From positions 33,360,213 to 33,424,212 of the forward strand of contig JAHLJT010004567.1 of assembly GCA_031308135.1 (NCBI GenBank): a DNA stretch of 64,000 bases, read 5' to 3'. How positions within the stretch are numbered: the first letter of the stretch is position 1; every line of letters starts with the position of its first letter. Made by a program: the position numbers and the translations under genes. Shown piece by piece: positions 22,641 through 34,998 of this stretch. Source of the DNA: Acheta domesticus. Lineage: Eukaryota; Arthropoda; Insecta; Orthoptera; Gryllidae. The notes under the pieces were generated by a model. It saw nothing but the letters and a program-made list of their open reading frames with translations, was not told the origin of the DNA and searched no databases.

Positions 22641-23254
22641 ACAACCCTACTCTTTGCGATATTATTTAACTTTCCTTGATTTGTTATGAGGAACAGAGGT
22701 TTTCGAGAGTTAAGGTGCTAGCTTGCTGGGGTGCAAAAATTGAAAAATGATTTGTATACTAAAAAGTATTGGGTTATTTTCTGCGTTCTTACGTACCTTA
22801 AGAAAAATAATTCCGAGCCAAAAAATAATCAAACTAATATTTTCACCTTTGAGTACTAAATACGATTTGTTATCATTAGAAACTATTTAGTAGGCTTCGA
22901 CTTCACTTCGGTACATGGGAATGTTGCACAAACGATGTTTGCATATTGAATATCTTAACGAACTGACACCTTGAGTTTAATATCAAACGGTGTATTATTT
23001 ATAATATGAGTTGGCTGCTGGGCGTTGATGTACATACTTCCAGATAACGCCAAGATTTAAATCGTGCGTTTGGACTGCGATCGTTGGCAGCTGTCGAGTG
23101 ACTTGCGCTATTCTTTCTATAATTTTAAATTTAGATGTTTTAGAAAATAATTCACGTAGTATTGTAGGCTAGCGCGTTTTGATTTTTGTTTTTAATTTAT
23201 TTCAAGCTATTTTAATTTAGCTACCCACTACCCTAGAAGTTTTCCCCTACTACC
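22641..23254. other. Spacer between repeat copies
   Basis: Mixed composition, no gene recognised. Confidence 0.4.
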
Positions 23255-23590
23255 TACGCGTACCCGTGCGAGAACTGTCGCATGTTGGACCCCACACTCA
23301 CCCCTGTCCTATTTCCATTCTAAGAGGGGAAGTAGTTAACGAAACGTGTTTATTTGTTTCAAAATCTGTAAAGGTAACTTGCAATGTACTAACACAATAA
23401 CAAATAAAAATAAAAAATAATGCAATTGATGTTTAAAAGAAATTTTCAATAAATAATTATTCAATATCGTGGAGAATTTTCTTGGAACTATTCATTTCCT
23501 TAAAGACACCATTTGAAGTAATTATTCAATATTCTTTGTTTTTACTTTTGAGAAAGCTATGTTTCTGAACCCGCTGACTTGAAAATTTCA
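23255..23590 (+). repeat. Dispersed repeat family 4, copy 2
   Basis: Begins CGCGTACCCGTGCGAGAACT; collinear with 22285-22640 at moderate identity, in the same orientation, 970 bp away. Confidence 0.7.
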
Positions 23591-23779
23591 TTGATTGATA
23601 ACGAAAATATTGGTACAGGTAAAACACAAACACAGTCATCACTCTTTCCTATACATCCACATCACTCCACAATTAAGTACACAGCACTTACAGACCACGG
23701 CAAAACGTTAATTTAATAGTTTCACTACACACATAAGAAACAATCTTCATAGGTATTAAGCAACTACAAGTGCTGCCTC

Positions 23780-25450
23780 ATCGGTCGAACGAGCCCCGGC
23801 GTAGCCGCACCGGTTGAGTGCTTGTTTGCTTGCACGGTTAAGGGGCGGCAGCCCACCGAAATGCAGGAGAGGTTGGGTGCTTCGGTGGAGTAGGAACCCC
23901 CCTCTCAAATCCTACCTTCGATGTAGCCGCGTTGTTAGGGCCCTCGGGTACATGGCTAGTCGGCTCCGGCCGGCGAACGCAAGGGAGGGCCTTGCCCCTG
24001 GTGTATCTGAACACAAGCACGAGACCCCAGTATTCTGGCACATCCCTTGTCGCAGAGCGTCGAAGCTCGAAGGGTAGGCACTCGCCCAGGCGGTCCTTGG
24101 GGGGTGGACCGACGCCGGGCAGTGTACGAACGTAAGGGAGGCCCCCTAGGGGGCCTAGGCGACCGCACGGCCCTGAGTCTCCGGCATACCCGTTGCCGAT
24201 AGCTGAAAGGCAAAGGGTAGGATAGAAGGTTGACAATCGAGAAGATACTGACAAGGCTAGGTCGGTACTAGCGTACTAAGCGGAAGGAGGGCGAGGCCAC
24301 GCGGGGTGCGATCGAGGGTACAGCATCCCGATGCGCAAAATTGCGACTGAGTGGTTATAGTGTATAAAAGTCCTGATTTATCGAATAGGGACGAGACTCA
24401 ACTGCCGAACAAGCATGACTTACAATTGAGACATTTCTAAAAATGAGGTTATTCGAAGCGGGTTACCGCACTGAGGCCATTCTGAAGCGGGCGACGACGT
24501 CGGCAACTGCGCCTTGCGTCCGCGTAGAGATCCAATCCGACGGAGGTCAGGGCCGCACGCTCGCCTCGCGATCGGACCTGAGGCAGCGGGGACTGACGCT
24601 CCCCGGCTGGCCTGTTACCTCCGGGGCGGCGGAGGAAGCTGAGGCCTTGGGGCCGAAGCGCTCCAAGAGGGCGGCTCAGATGGGGATGAAATGCCACCCG
24701 GGACCTATTCACACCTAGGCTTGCCGTCGACCACAGAGGACAGCGGGTAAGCCCTCACGGGTGAGTCCCAAACCTACTCTTAAGTCCGAAACGGGGATCG
24801 GAACTCCCGACTGTTGTCCTGTTCCCGGCCAACTCAGGTCGATGGCGAACGGAGAAGGCAGTGAGTAGACAGCAATGCGAAGCTCATGGTTGTCGGTTCA
24901 ACCCGGCGGACCTTCAGCGAGTCGAATGCTTAAGGCAGGATCAGGTGAAGGAGACCTCGTGGGGTGCTCTGGAATCCACAAACAGAAGTCCGACGGGACA
25001 TTCCCTACCGTCAGTTTGCCTTGGTTACGGTCGAACCCAGATTGGTAGCCTAAAGTGTAGGCAGTGGGGAGACGGGAAGAGGGCCGGGAGCCCCCCAGAC
25101 TTGTCCGGGTGGTCCTCTGACTTTGGATTCGTCGTGGCAGTGGTCTATTAACTCAACGGGTAATTGGGTGGGGTTCGTTCCGGTGCAAATGAGGCACTTT
25201 AAAGAACTCGCACTGACCTCTGGCCAGTAGGGATGTCAGCTGAAGCCTCGCGGCTCGACCGAAGCATTGTATGGGAAGGCTTTCGGCTGCGTGCCGACGT
25301 GACTCCCGCTTGTGAGTGTGGTTGGGGTAAAAGGGGACACACCACCTGCGGTGCAGGGACGCGAAGTGGAGCAGTCCACGACGCGGGGGTGCGGTTAGAT
25401 CCTAATGGACAAGACATCCACCCAGGAGCTTGCTCCCCCAAGGATACAAA
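23780..25450. other. Unidentified 1.7-kb GC-rich block
   Basis: Composition jumps abruptly from AT-rich to GC/CpG-rich at about 23780 and falls back near 25450. Stops occur in all frames; the longest ORFs (138 codons minus at 23838-24254, 91 codons plus at 24443-24718) overlap opposite-strand ORFs and show no family motif. Many short self-complementary words suggest RNA-like structure, for example AGGCCCCCTAGGGGGCCT near 24140 and GCCCTCACGGGTGAG near 24750. I recognise no rRNA core sequence, tRNA or LINE protein. It could be a long UTR of a site-specific retrotransposon or a structured-RNA-derived repeat. Confidence 0.5.
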
Positions 25451-25764
25451 ATTCCGTATATAGCACATTCGTGACCAGAAATAGCAGCGGTGGCGATGAA
25501 GGCGCAAAGGACACGCGGTAATATTCGCTGCTCCCCCCGAAAATCTCGCTCACATGAACGCGAACGCGAGCAGGAGCAGGAACACACACCGACTGCCTCT
25601 CGCTCCATTCAGGAGCAGAGAAAGAACGCCACGGCGGCCGCGGCGATCCCAAGTCCAGACCCCCGCGACGATCCCTCATCCTTGCGGCATGCGCCAGATT
25701 CCCAGTCGTGGGTGGTCGCGCCGGCGGCGGCGCCTTCGGTGAAACGCCTGCCTGGCTGTTTGGG

Positions 25765-25890
25765 GAGATTGACTGCCCCATACCAATTAAAAATGAAATA
25801 ACCCAGACACGAGAAAATTGGATGTGTAGGAATTCTCACGGGCACACGTGCGCGCTTGTCTGGTTAGTCTCAAAATTCGAATTCCAATGC
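25765..25890 (+). repeat. Duplicated module, copy 1
   Basis: Shares GATTGACT, CCATACCAATT, TTCTCACGGGCACACGTG, GCGCTTGT and GAATTCCAA in order with 26485-26626. Both copies follow a GC-rich stretch, so the duplicated unit may extend upstream to about 25690. Confidence 0.8.
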
Positions 25891-25950
25891 GCGGCCTATT
25901 ACAACAGAAGGTCCGCTGTCCTCGCCTGGCGCCGCGTACGCCCTCGTTCC

Positions 25951-26333
25951 CTGTCTGGAGGAGAATTCTAGCGGCCGGCTGCTCTGATCGGTAGTTTTCC
26001 GTGGTTTCTCCGATCAACACCAGGCGAATGCCGGAGCAGTACCCTAACAAACGGGCCACAAACCGCACGCGATCTTTCCTTCCTCTTCCTTGTCCTATCC
26101 TTTCCTCTCACACACACACTTACACAAACATACACTACACTACCACACATGCCGTGTGACCGGTCGGTAGCTTACAGCTTGTCCCGGCTGAGGCGGTGCT
26201 CCGCTGGTGGGAGATACCTGGATGAGGGGAAAAGCCCGCTAGTCGACGGTAGGTCGGCGCCATTCAGCGGGGGAAAAATCACCGCTACCTCCCGAGAAAA
26301 AAACACGCATTACACTTTCGGGGCTAATGACCT
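25951..26333 (+). mobile_element. SINE family 1, copy A (headless)
   Basis: Runs from CTGTCTGGAGGAGAATTCTA through GTAGTTTTCCGTGGTTTCTC, a CA-rich stretch (ACACACACTTACAC), GGGAGATACCTGGATGAGG and ACCGCTACCTCCCGAGAAAA to a GGGGCTAATGACC end. The tRNA-like head is missing. It lies between the two copies of the duplicated module. Confidence 0.8.
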
Positions 26334-26484
26334 AAGTAGTTGACGCGCCCGGAAACACGAATCAATCAATCAATCAACTATCGTTCCCCTCGCCTAGCAG
26401 GTGACCCGCAACCCTCCGGCCTGCGCCGGCGGCGGTGGTGGCGCGCCGCGGCGGCGCGGTCCGTGGCACTCGGACCCGGCGGTT

Positions 26485-26626
26485 CGGACAGATTGACTGA
26501 GCCATACCAATTGAGACTGACATAAGCCAGGCACTATAACATTGGATATTCTCTGGGCTGGAGTTCTCACGGGCACACGTGTGCGCTTGTACTCTAGATA
26601 GTTTCAAAACTTGAATTCCAAAAATA
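26485..26626 (+). repeat. Duplicated module, copy 2
   Basis: Second copy of 25765-25890, about 720 bp downstream, same orientation. The preceding 80 bp (26405-26485) are CpG- and GCGGC-rich. Confidence 0.8.
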
Positions 26627-26639
26627 ATTGAATTTCGTG

Positions 26640-27249
26640 GCGACGAAGCTAGCCCCCCCCCCCCTCGTCATCAACACAAAGAAACCATTGTGCCCTGGCA
26701 TCGAGCGTGCCCGCGCGGTCCCGCGCCGAGGCGCCGTGGGCGGTCTGCTTCCTCCTGCCGGTGAAATATTTTGTGTTCCCGCCAAACCTCTGTACGCGAA
26801 CGTCCCAATCGTCATGACTTCCCTCCAGTGCCTGATTTCTACGTTTTCAAGTAACTGTTTTGCAGCCCTGTCCCGTTGGATCTATTTACTTTATCGATAA
26901 AGGTCTTCCCGCACTGAAATGTACTCTGTTCAGTCGCCCCTCACGTCTTTTTGGCCTATTTGTGTGCAGACTAATGCGAATAAAGTGTACTGCGAAAACA
27001 GTAGCGCAGCTTTAGCTAGAAATCTTAGTCAGCGCCCATCGTTGGAAACCAAGGAAGTTTCTCATCAGCTCTGCCATTTCCTGGGTCCACAAGTCCGCCT
27101 GCTGTGTTGGAGTTGTCATGTAGGTTGTCACTGTTGCATCGGACTCCTGCAATGCATGTATTCCTTCGCCGACACGTCCCCCAGCGCCGATACTCACAGG
27201 CAGCCCTGAAAGGCATTATCACAAAAATCGGGCCAAAACTGGATGGCCA
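26640..27249. other. Unassigned mixed region with a weak minus ORF
   Basis: A C-run (26650-26662) and a GC patch lead into ordinary sequence. The minus strand 27197-27012 reads 61 residues including TTYMTTPTQQADLWTQEMAE. This looks less biased than neighbouring ORFs but has no family I recognise. It may be a transposase or host-gene remnant. Confidence 0.3.
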
Positions 27250-28620
27250 GCCTCCGGTCACATTTTTCCTGAATTTCTGTAAAACTAACAATCTGTTTGA
27301 AAAACGGGTATTCCCAGTGATACCGCCAAGAAATTCCGTGCTAGATCGCAGATTTTTACAAGATTCGATTGCAAATTTCGCGTTGCAAAATTATGCAAAC
27401 TTTTTCTATTTAGGAAGTAAAATACGATTTCAATCTTTAATATGGAGTTAAAAAATTCCATTATTTACAGCATTTGGACGAGAAATGAGCCCTGAGACGA
27501 ATTTTTTTAAATATGACCAAAAGTGGACAGTTCAGTTTTTCGCGAATTTCTGGAAAACAATCAGTATAAAAAACGGATTGCACAAGTGAACTCGCCTTGC
27601 GATTCCCAGCTGAGATATAGATTTTCAGCGAATTCGAAATTCCGTTCCCAAACCGATATTTTTCGTCGATCGATGAAATTTCGCGTTTTTGGCTCGCACG
27701 AAAGATTGGGCAGAAAATGCACTTTTCTGCAAAATTATGCAAACTTTTTCTATTCAAGAAGTAAAATATGATTTCAAACATTAATATAGAGTTGAAAAAT
27801 TCCAATACTTAACGCATTTAGACGAGAAATGAGCCCTGAGACAAATAAAAAAAAAAAGACCAAAAGTTGCCGGGTCAGTTTGAAAAACGGATTGCACCAG
27901 TGAACTCGCCATTCGATTCCGGGCTGGGATACTAATTTTCAGCGAATTCGAAATTCTATCCCAAATCGACAATTTTCGATCGACGAAATTTTGCGACCCA
28001 ATTCCATCCCAAATCGACAATTTTCGATCGACGAAATTTTGCGTTTCTTGCTTGCACGAAAGATTGGGCAGAAAATGCACTTTTCTGCAAAATTATGCAA
28101 GCTATTTCTATTCAGGAAGTAAAATACGATTTTAAACTTTAATATAGAGTTGAAAAATTCCATTATTTACCGCATTTGGGCGAGAAATGAACCCTGAGAA
28201 AAATTTAAAAAAAATGACTAAAAATGCCGATTCAGTTTTTCGCGAATATCTGGAAAACTAACAATCTGTTTGAAAAACGGATTGCACCAGTGAACTCGCC
28301 AACCGATTCCGGGCTGGGATACTTATTTTCAGCGAATTCGAAATTCCATCCCAAATCGACAATTTCGTCGATCGGAGAAAATTTTCACAGGTCAGCGTTT
28401 TTTGCTTGCACGAAAGATGGGGCAGAAAATGCACTTTTCTGCAAAATTATGCAAACTTTTTCTATTCAGGAAGTTAAATACAATTTTAAGCTTTAATATA
28501 GAGTTGAAAAAGTCCATTATTTACTGCATTTGGGCGAGAAATGTGCCCTGAGACGAATTTTTAAAGAAAATGTCCAAAAGTGGCCGGTTCAATTTTTCGC
28601 GAATTTCTGGAAAATAATGC
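27250..28620. repeat. Tandem array, ~350-bp unit, about 4 copies
   Basis: The landmark TTATGCAAAC or its variants occurs at 27391, 27735, 28093 and 28447 (steps 344, 358, 354). Each unit also has TTTTTCGCGAATTTCTGG, AACGGATTGCACCAGTGAAC, TTTTCAGCGAATTCGAAATT, a TCGACGAAATTT block and GAAATGAGCCCTGAGA. One unit (27950-28040) carries an internal duplication of about 50 bp. Identity between units is moderate, so the array is old. ORFs in it are frame artefacts. Confidence 0.9.
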
Positions 28621-29296
28621 ATCATTCAACAGTATTTCCGAACAAATTTCAAGTAGAACTCATGGAAAGTAAAAAGATGAAAAATTTTTAATCAAGTGGC
28701 CAGTGTACTATAAAAAAATGTTGTGTGAACTGAGACTGGAGCAGGAAGCATTTTAAGGGAAAACAAACAAAAATTCATTCATTTTCATTCATTCATTCAT
28801 TCATTTCACAAAATGAAAATATTAATGTTTGAATAGAACATTTTGAGTTTCATGGAGCTTACATATTCTAATAAGCATGTGGGTGAAATAAAGCAAGTCA
28901 TTTCATTGATAGACTAAATAAACATAGTTTTGACTTAAAAAAATCAGTTGCCGGCTGTCCAGAATTTCCGTAAACTTGTGCTTACCCACAGCATTGTGTA
29001 CTAATAAACATAAAAGGTCAGTGATCTCAGAAAACTACTATATTTGTGAAGACATAATTGACGAGTTTTACTCAAAAAATTATGTCTGGACAACTGTCGA
29101 CAAGGATGAAAATTAGAAAAAAGGATGCCGACAAGGATGAAAGTGAAGAATGTGTGAAAATAACACCTAAATATTGTCAGTTATGTTGTAACATTATTTT
29201 TACATTAAAGGCACATCAAATATTTCTTGCAATAATTCGGTTTTTCCATCTTATATCATTTCTTACCATTATTTTGTGCGTATTAACCCCACATTG
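28621..29296. other. No gene seen
   Basis: AT-rich, with an ATTC microsatellite at about 28774-28806. No element recognised. Confidence 0.5.
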
Positions 29297-29795
29297 CATC
29301 AGTCATGTAGCGCGTGTTTTTTTCTCGGGAGGTAGCGGTGATTTTTTCCCCGCTGGATGCCGGGATCTGGCACCGACCTACCGTCGCCTGGCGGGGTTTT
29401 CCCCTCAACCAAGTATCTTCCACCAGCGGAAGTACCGCCCCAGCCGGGACAATCTGTATGCTCCCGACCGGTCTTCCGGCATGTGTGGTAGTGTAGTGCA
29501 TGTAAGTGTGTGTAAGGGGAGAGGACAGGACAAGGAAGAGGAAGTAAAAATCGCGCGCTCTCCGTGGCCCGTTTGTTAGGGTACTGCTCCGGCATTAGTT
29601 GGTGATGATCGGAGAACCACGGAAAACTACCGATCAGAGCAGCCGGCCGCTAGAATTCTCCTGCAGACAGCGACTGAATTCGACCCAGCCGACAAGCTAG
29701 TGTCGAAAATCCTGCCGCCATCTGGAGTGGAACGTAGGACCACCCGGTCAGAGGGACTGCAGTGACATAAGTTGACGCACTGAGCCATCTCTCTG
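29297..29795 (-). mobile_element. SINE family 1, copy B (most complete)
   Basis: The minus strand starts GAGATGGCTCAGTGCGTC (A-box-like), has GGTCCTACGTTCCACTCC at B-box distance, then GGCAGGATTTTCGACAC, GAATTCTAGCGGCCGGC, the TTTTCCGTGGTTCTCCGATC block and the CA-rich stretch. It ends in the GTAGATCGGT-type module (here GACGGTAGGTCGGTGCC) and a degraded GCATCAGTC terminus. At about 500 bp it is the best template for the family consensus. Confidence 0.8.
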
Positions 29796-30019
29796 ATGAG
29801 ATGGAGATGTCAACGAATGAAGTCGTAGACGGCGTCACCCGATAATGTTGTGCTCCCCCAACGCACTGGACAGTTGAAGGGGGTTACTAGGTACACGTTT
29901 TTCTGAATATGTTTGGTGGTAGTGGATTTCACAAAGTATGTATTGTGTGATAATAAACTCCTGTTCTTGTTCACGATATATCTTTCATTAATACTAAATA
30001 ACACTCTCCCGGTGCGCAC

Positions 30020-30369
30020 CGTCGTGAGCGGGTGAGGGTGGCAGGGCAGGCCGCCGGCCGCTGCCGCCGTGGACCTGGACGCGTCGCGAAGAGCTTCTCT
30101 GCGCGCGCGTCTCCGCGGAGTCTCACGTCCAATTAAATAGAAATGGACGATCGATCGGCGGCGGCGGCGGCAGTGCCACGGCCGCCGATGCAGACTGGAT
30201 AAAGGAAATTCGATTGGCCAAGTGCGCCGTTAAATTAAACGCGAGCGCCGCCGCTATCCGGACAAATGAGGCCGTTACAGCCCGACGTGAGCGCCCGCCC
30301 GCGGCCCGGCTGCCGCGCCGCGCCGCGCCGGCCCGGAGAGATTTCGCGACTGGAGGCGATGTGGAGAAA
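30020..30369. other. CpG-rich block
   Basis: About 350 bp of very GC/CpG-rich DNA with GGCGGCGGCGGCGG and GCCGCGCCGCGCCG runs, flush with the left edge of the 286-bp satellite. Opposite-strand ORFs here are compositional. It could be an unmethylated island or a GC-rich repeat. Confidence 0.5.
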
Positions 30370-33300
30370 ATGGCAGAGATCCCCAGTCGCACCTCGGTCA
30401 ATTGTAGGGTTTTGTGAGAATATACGATAATTGGAAAGTAGAGTTTTGTAACCGTATGTATTTTGTGTATAGTGAGGTTTTTGCAGACGGCTGAGGAGGG
30501 GAGTACTTAGACATAGTGAATAAAATATTTTTGGTCATGTTAAGTCACACACATACATGCAGAGAGTGCACGGGATGGGAGAGGTTATTGTAAAATGGGT
30601 AATGACAGAGATCCTCAGTCGCACCTCAGTAAATTGTAATGGGATGTACGTTTGTGGAGTGACTGTGTGACGAGAAGGAAAAGAGGCTGTAGGGTTTTGT
30701 GAGAATATACGATAATTGGAAAGTAGAGTTTTGTAACCGTATGTAATTTTGTGTATAGTGAGGTTTTTGCAGACGGCTGAGGAGGGGCGTACTTAGACAT
30801 AGTGAATAAAATATTTTTGGTCATGTTAAGTCACACACATACATGCAGAGAGTGCACGGGATGGGAGAGGTTATTGTAAAATGGGTAATGACAGAGATCC
30901 TCAGTCGCACCTCAGTAAATTGTAATGGGATGTACGTTTGTGGAGTGACTGTGTGACGAGAAGGAAAAGAGGCTGTAGGGTTTTGTGAGAATATACGATA
31001 ATTGGAAAGTAGAGTTTTGTAACCGTATGTATTTTGTGTATAGTGAGGTTTTTGCAGACGGCTGAGGAGGGGAGTACTTAAACATAGTGAAAAAAATGTT
31101 TTTGGGTCATGTTAAGTCACACACATACATGCAGAGAGTGTACGGGATGGGAGAGGTTATTGTAAAATGGGTAATGGCAGAGATCCTCAGTCGCACCTCA
31201 GTAAATTGTAATGGGATATACGTTTGTGGGGTGACTGAGTGACGAGAGGGGAAAGAGACAATAGGATTTTGTGAGAATATACGATAATTGGAAAGTAAAG
31301 TTTTTTAACCGTATGTATTTTGTGTATAGTGAGGTTTTTGCAGACGGCTGAGGAGGGGAGTACTTAAACATAGTGAAAAAAATGTTTTTGGGTCATGTTA
31401 AGTCACACACATACATGCAGAGAGTGTACGGGATGGGAGAGGTTATTGTAAAATGGGTAATGGCAGAGATCGTCAGTCGCACCTCAGTAAATTGTAATGG
31501 GATGTACGTTTGTGGAGTGACTGTGTGACGAGAAGGAAAAGAGGCTATAGGGTTTTGTGAGAATATACGATAATTGGAAAGTAGAGTTTTGTAACCGTAT
31601 GTATTTTGTGTATAGTGAGGTTTTTGCAGACGGCTGAGGAGGGGAGTACTTAAACATAGTGAAAAAAATGTTTTTGGGTCATGTTAAGTCACACACATAC
31701 ATGCAGAGAGTGTACGGGATGGGAGAGGTTATTGTAAAATGGGTAATGACAGAGATCCTCAGTCGCACCTCAGTAAATTGTAATGGGATATACGTTTGTG
31801 GGGTGACTGAGTGACGAGAGGGGAAAGAGACAATAGGATTTTGTGAGAATATACGATAATTGGAAAGTAAAGTTTTTTAACCGTATGTATTTTGTGTATA
31901 GTGAGGTTTTTGCAGACGGCTGAGGAGGGGAGTACTTAAACATAGTGAAAAAAATGTTTTTGGGTCATGTTAAGTCACACACATACATGCAGAGAGTGTA
32001 CGGGATGGGAGAGGTTATTGTAAAATGGGTAATGGCAGAGATCGTCAGTCGCACCTCAGTAAATTGTAATGGGATATACGTTTGTGGGGTGACTGTGTGA
32101 CGAGAGGGGAAAGAGACAATAGGATTTTGTGAGAATATACGATAATTGGAAAGTAAAGTTTTTTAACCGTATGTATTTTGTGTATAGTGAGGTTTTTGCA
32201 GACGGCTGAGGAGGGGAGTACTTAAACATAGTGAAAAAAATGTTTTTGGGTCATGTTAAGTCACACACATACATGCAGAGAGTGTACGGGATGGGAGAGG
32301 TTATTGTAAAATGGGTAATGACAGAGATCCTCAGTCGCACCTCAGTAAATTGTAATGGGATATACGTTTGTGGGGTGACTGAGTGACGAGAGGGGAAAGA
32401 GACAATAGGATTTTGTGAGAATATACGATAATTGGAAAGTAAAGTTTTTTAACCGTATGTATTTTGTGTATAGTGAGGTTTTTGCAGACGGCTGAGGAGG
32501 GGAGTACTTAAACATAGTGAAAAAAATGTTTTTGGGTCATGTTAAGTCACACACATACATGCAGAGAGTGTACGGGATGGGAGAGGTTATTGTAAAATGG
32601 GTAATGGCAGAGATCCTCAGTCGCACCTCAGTAAATTGTAATGGGATATACGTTTGTGGGGTGACTGAGTGACGAGAGGGGAAAGAGACAATAGGATTTT
32701 GTGAGAATATACGATAATTGGAAAGTAGAGTTTTGTAACCGTATGTATTTTGTGTATAGTGAGGTTTTTGCAGACGGCTGAGGAGGGGAGTACTTAAACA
32801 TAGTGAAAAAAATGTTTTTGGGTCATGTTAAGTCACACACATACATGCAGAGAGTGTACGGGATGGGAGAGGTTATTGTAAAATGGGTAATGGCAGAGAT
32901 CCTCAGTCGCACCTCAGTAAATTGTAATGGGATATACGTTTGTGGGGTGACTGAGTGACGAGAGGGGAAAGAGACAATAGGATTTTGTGAGAATATACGA
33001 TAATTGGAAAGTAAAGTTTTTTAACCGTATGTATTTTGTGTATAGTGAGGTTTTTGCAGACGGCTGAGGAGGGGAGTACTTAAACATAGTGAAAAAAATG
33101 TTTTTGGGTCATGTTAAGTCACACACATACATGCAGAGAGTGTACGGGATGGGAGAGGTTATTGTAAAATGGGTAATGGCAGAGATCGTCAGTCGCACCT
33201 CAGTAAATTGTAATGGGATATACGTTTGTGGGGTGACTGTGTGACGAGAGGGGAAAGAGACAATAGGATTTTGTGAGAATCAACCATAATTGGAAAGTAG

Positions 33301-33535
33301 AGTTTTTTTAACCGTAAGCATTTTGTGTATAGTGAGATTTTTGAAGACGGCTGAGGAGGAGCACTTAAACATAAAGAAGAAAATATTTTTGGGTTACGTT
33401 AAGTCACACACATACACGAAAAGAGTGTATGGAATGCGAGAGGTTATTATAAAATGGGTAATGAGGTTAAGAGAAGAAATGGAGAAACTTGAAGCTGAAG
33501 TGAAAGAAAAACTGAGGCCGTGGCGGTTGTAAGGT
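30370..33535. repeat. Satellite array, 286-bp unit, about 11 copies
   Basis: The landmark TTTGTGAGAATATACGATAA recurs at 30411, 30696, 30982, 31268, 31554, 31840, 32126, 32412, 32698 and 32984, and in altered form at 33270: ten steps, nine of exactly 286 bp and the first 285. Units share GCAGACGGCTGAGGAGGGG and TAAGTCACACACATACATGC. Two subtypes alternate irregularly (GTACGTTTGTGGAGTGAC versus ATACGTTTGTGGGGTGAC), implying block duplication. The last unit (33270-33535) is clearly more diverged. The unit encodes nothing in any continuous frame. Confidence 0.97.
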
Positions 33536-34530
33536 ATGTAATTGTAATATTTGTGTTCATAATGTGCGCGAATTTTTCGGTATCTCTGAAAAGAGGAAAG
33601 TGAAATAAAATGGTGATGATGATGATTTTGTGAGAAGGCGGACTACGGGAGCCGCGAACATGACTGTGCTTGGATGGTGGGAGCGACTGGAGGCCCGGTG
33701 CAGCGGAGTATGTGGTGGTTCAGGCCAGTGGACGATTTTGTATGACAGTTGAACGTCACCGAATACCGCATCGCTCTGCGAATCGTTCTGAGCGTGAAGT
33801 TAGATGTTAGGGACACGCTTTTAATTAAACTCGCAATAGGCTAAATTTTAATCGAAGTATAATTTAAGAAATTAATATTTTTTAGAAAAAGGGACTTCAA
33901 AATATACTTTTCTTGTAATCTGACTGCAATAATACATGATTTCATGAAAAAAAATCTTGTTGGCGGAATGAAAAATTTAATACGGGGTACCTCTCCAAGA
34001 CGAGTTAGCCACCATTGTGAAATTATTGCTTATCATTTCTACGTGTTACCGCCCACGCCTCCCACTTTGGCTTGTCATCTATTAATGTCAAAAACCAACT
34101 TACAAGTTTGAACAGTGTAATCTATTCACTGGAAGTTCGCCTAGTAATGGGAAGTTGCATGAGGCGAAATGGGAATTTGTGTAAAATAAACCAGCAGAAG
34201 GCCGTGCCTCCCTCTGAAAAATATGAAAGCGACCCCGTAGCCTTACATAATAAAAAGAGGTTAAATTTCAAAAAAATCGTTTAAATCCGGTAAGAAATTT
34301 AATGAATAAACAGAAATTATTCAGATAATAAATTTCAAAAAGTAAACGTCCATTATCCTCAACCGTCTAGAAAAATATGACATCTTTGAAGCAAATTATT
34401 GCGAACTGACAAAAATATCCAGACTTTGGATGAGGGATACACAAAGAGATTGGACTCAAATACCAAGTTGCTACATCCATACTATAGTATTGAAAGAGTA
34501 AAGAAGGGTTTGTGATGTTTTCGGTTAATG
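33536..34530. other. Array flank, no gene seen
   Basis: AAATGGTGATGATGATGATT at about 33606-33625 resembles the short-repeat tail of non-LTR elements. The rest is AT-rich with a mixed patch at 33640-33790. No exon recognised. Confidence 0.4.
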
Positions 34531-34539
34531 AAAGTTGTA

Positions 34540-34660
34540 CATCAACTCCCTTTGCGGTCCTTTGTCCCGCGTGGAGGGACACAGCGTTTTCCTCGTTGCA
34601 GATCCTTTAAATCCCCAGGTATCTGGTTGCACCGGTTCGGCGTGCCGCGGCGTAAGAAAC
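34540..34660 (+). repeat. GTCCCGC-palindrome repeat, arm 1
   Basis: CCCTTTGCGGTCCTTTGTCC begins a segment containing the imperfect palindrome GTCCCGCGTGGAGGGAC. The reverse complement of 35190-35345 begins with the same words (CCCTTTGCGGTCCTTT) and has two such palindromes. Confidence 0.65.
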
Positions 34661-34998
34661 TGTACTCGGGTTTCAAATTATTTTTCGTATTATTACCAAC
34701 AAAACATTTTAATTTATTTGCCTAATTCATAATACATAATTTTGTAACTTAATGTTTGATGTGGAGAGCTTCACCTCATTACCAATAACGCCTGTATATT
34801 GCATTGTATGAACGAAGTCCGAGTTATCATTAATAACATTTTCTTCACACTCCTCAAGATATCTCGAGAAAATGTTTTCAAATTCTTACTTTCCTAAAGA
34901 TTGTTAACTCTCAGAATTGTTTACCGATTCACACAGGTCAAGCTGTGACAATCTCGAACACTTACTTCTCTATAAATAAAATAAGTAAATAAATAAAT

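Noticed and set aside
23780..25450. Ribosomal RNA gene
   Set aside because: GC-rich and structured-looking, but I could not find any conserved rRNA core sequence.
29783..29825. Hammerhead ribozyme at CTGATGAGATGG...CGAATG
   Set aside because: The second core strand reads CGAAT instead of CGAAA and no stem II closes; it lies in the SINE head flank.
30370..33535. CRISPR-like array
   Set aside because: There is no short repeat/unique spacer alternation; the whole 286-bp unit is repeated.
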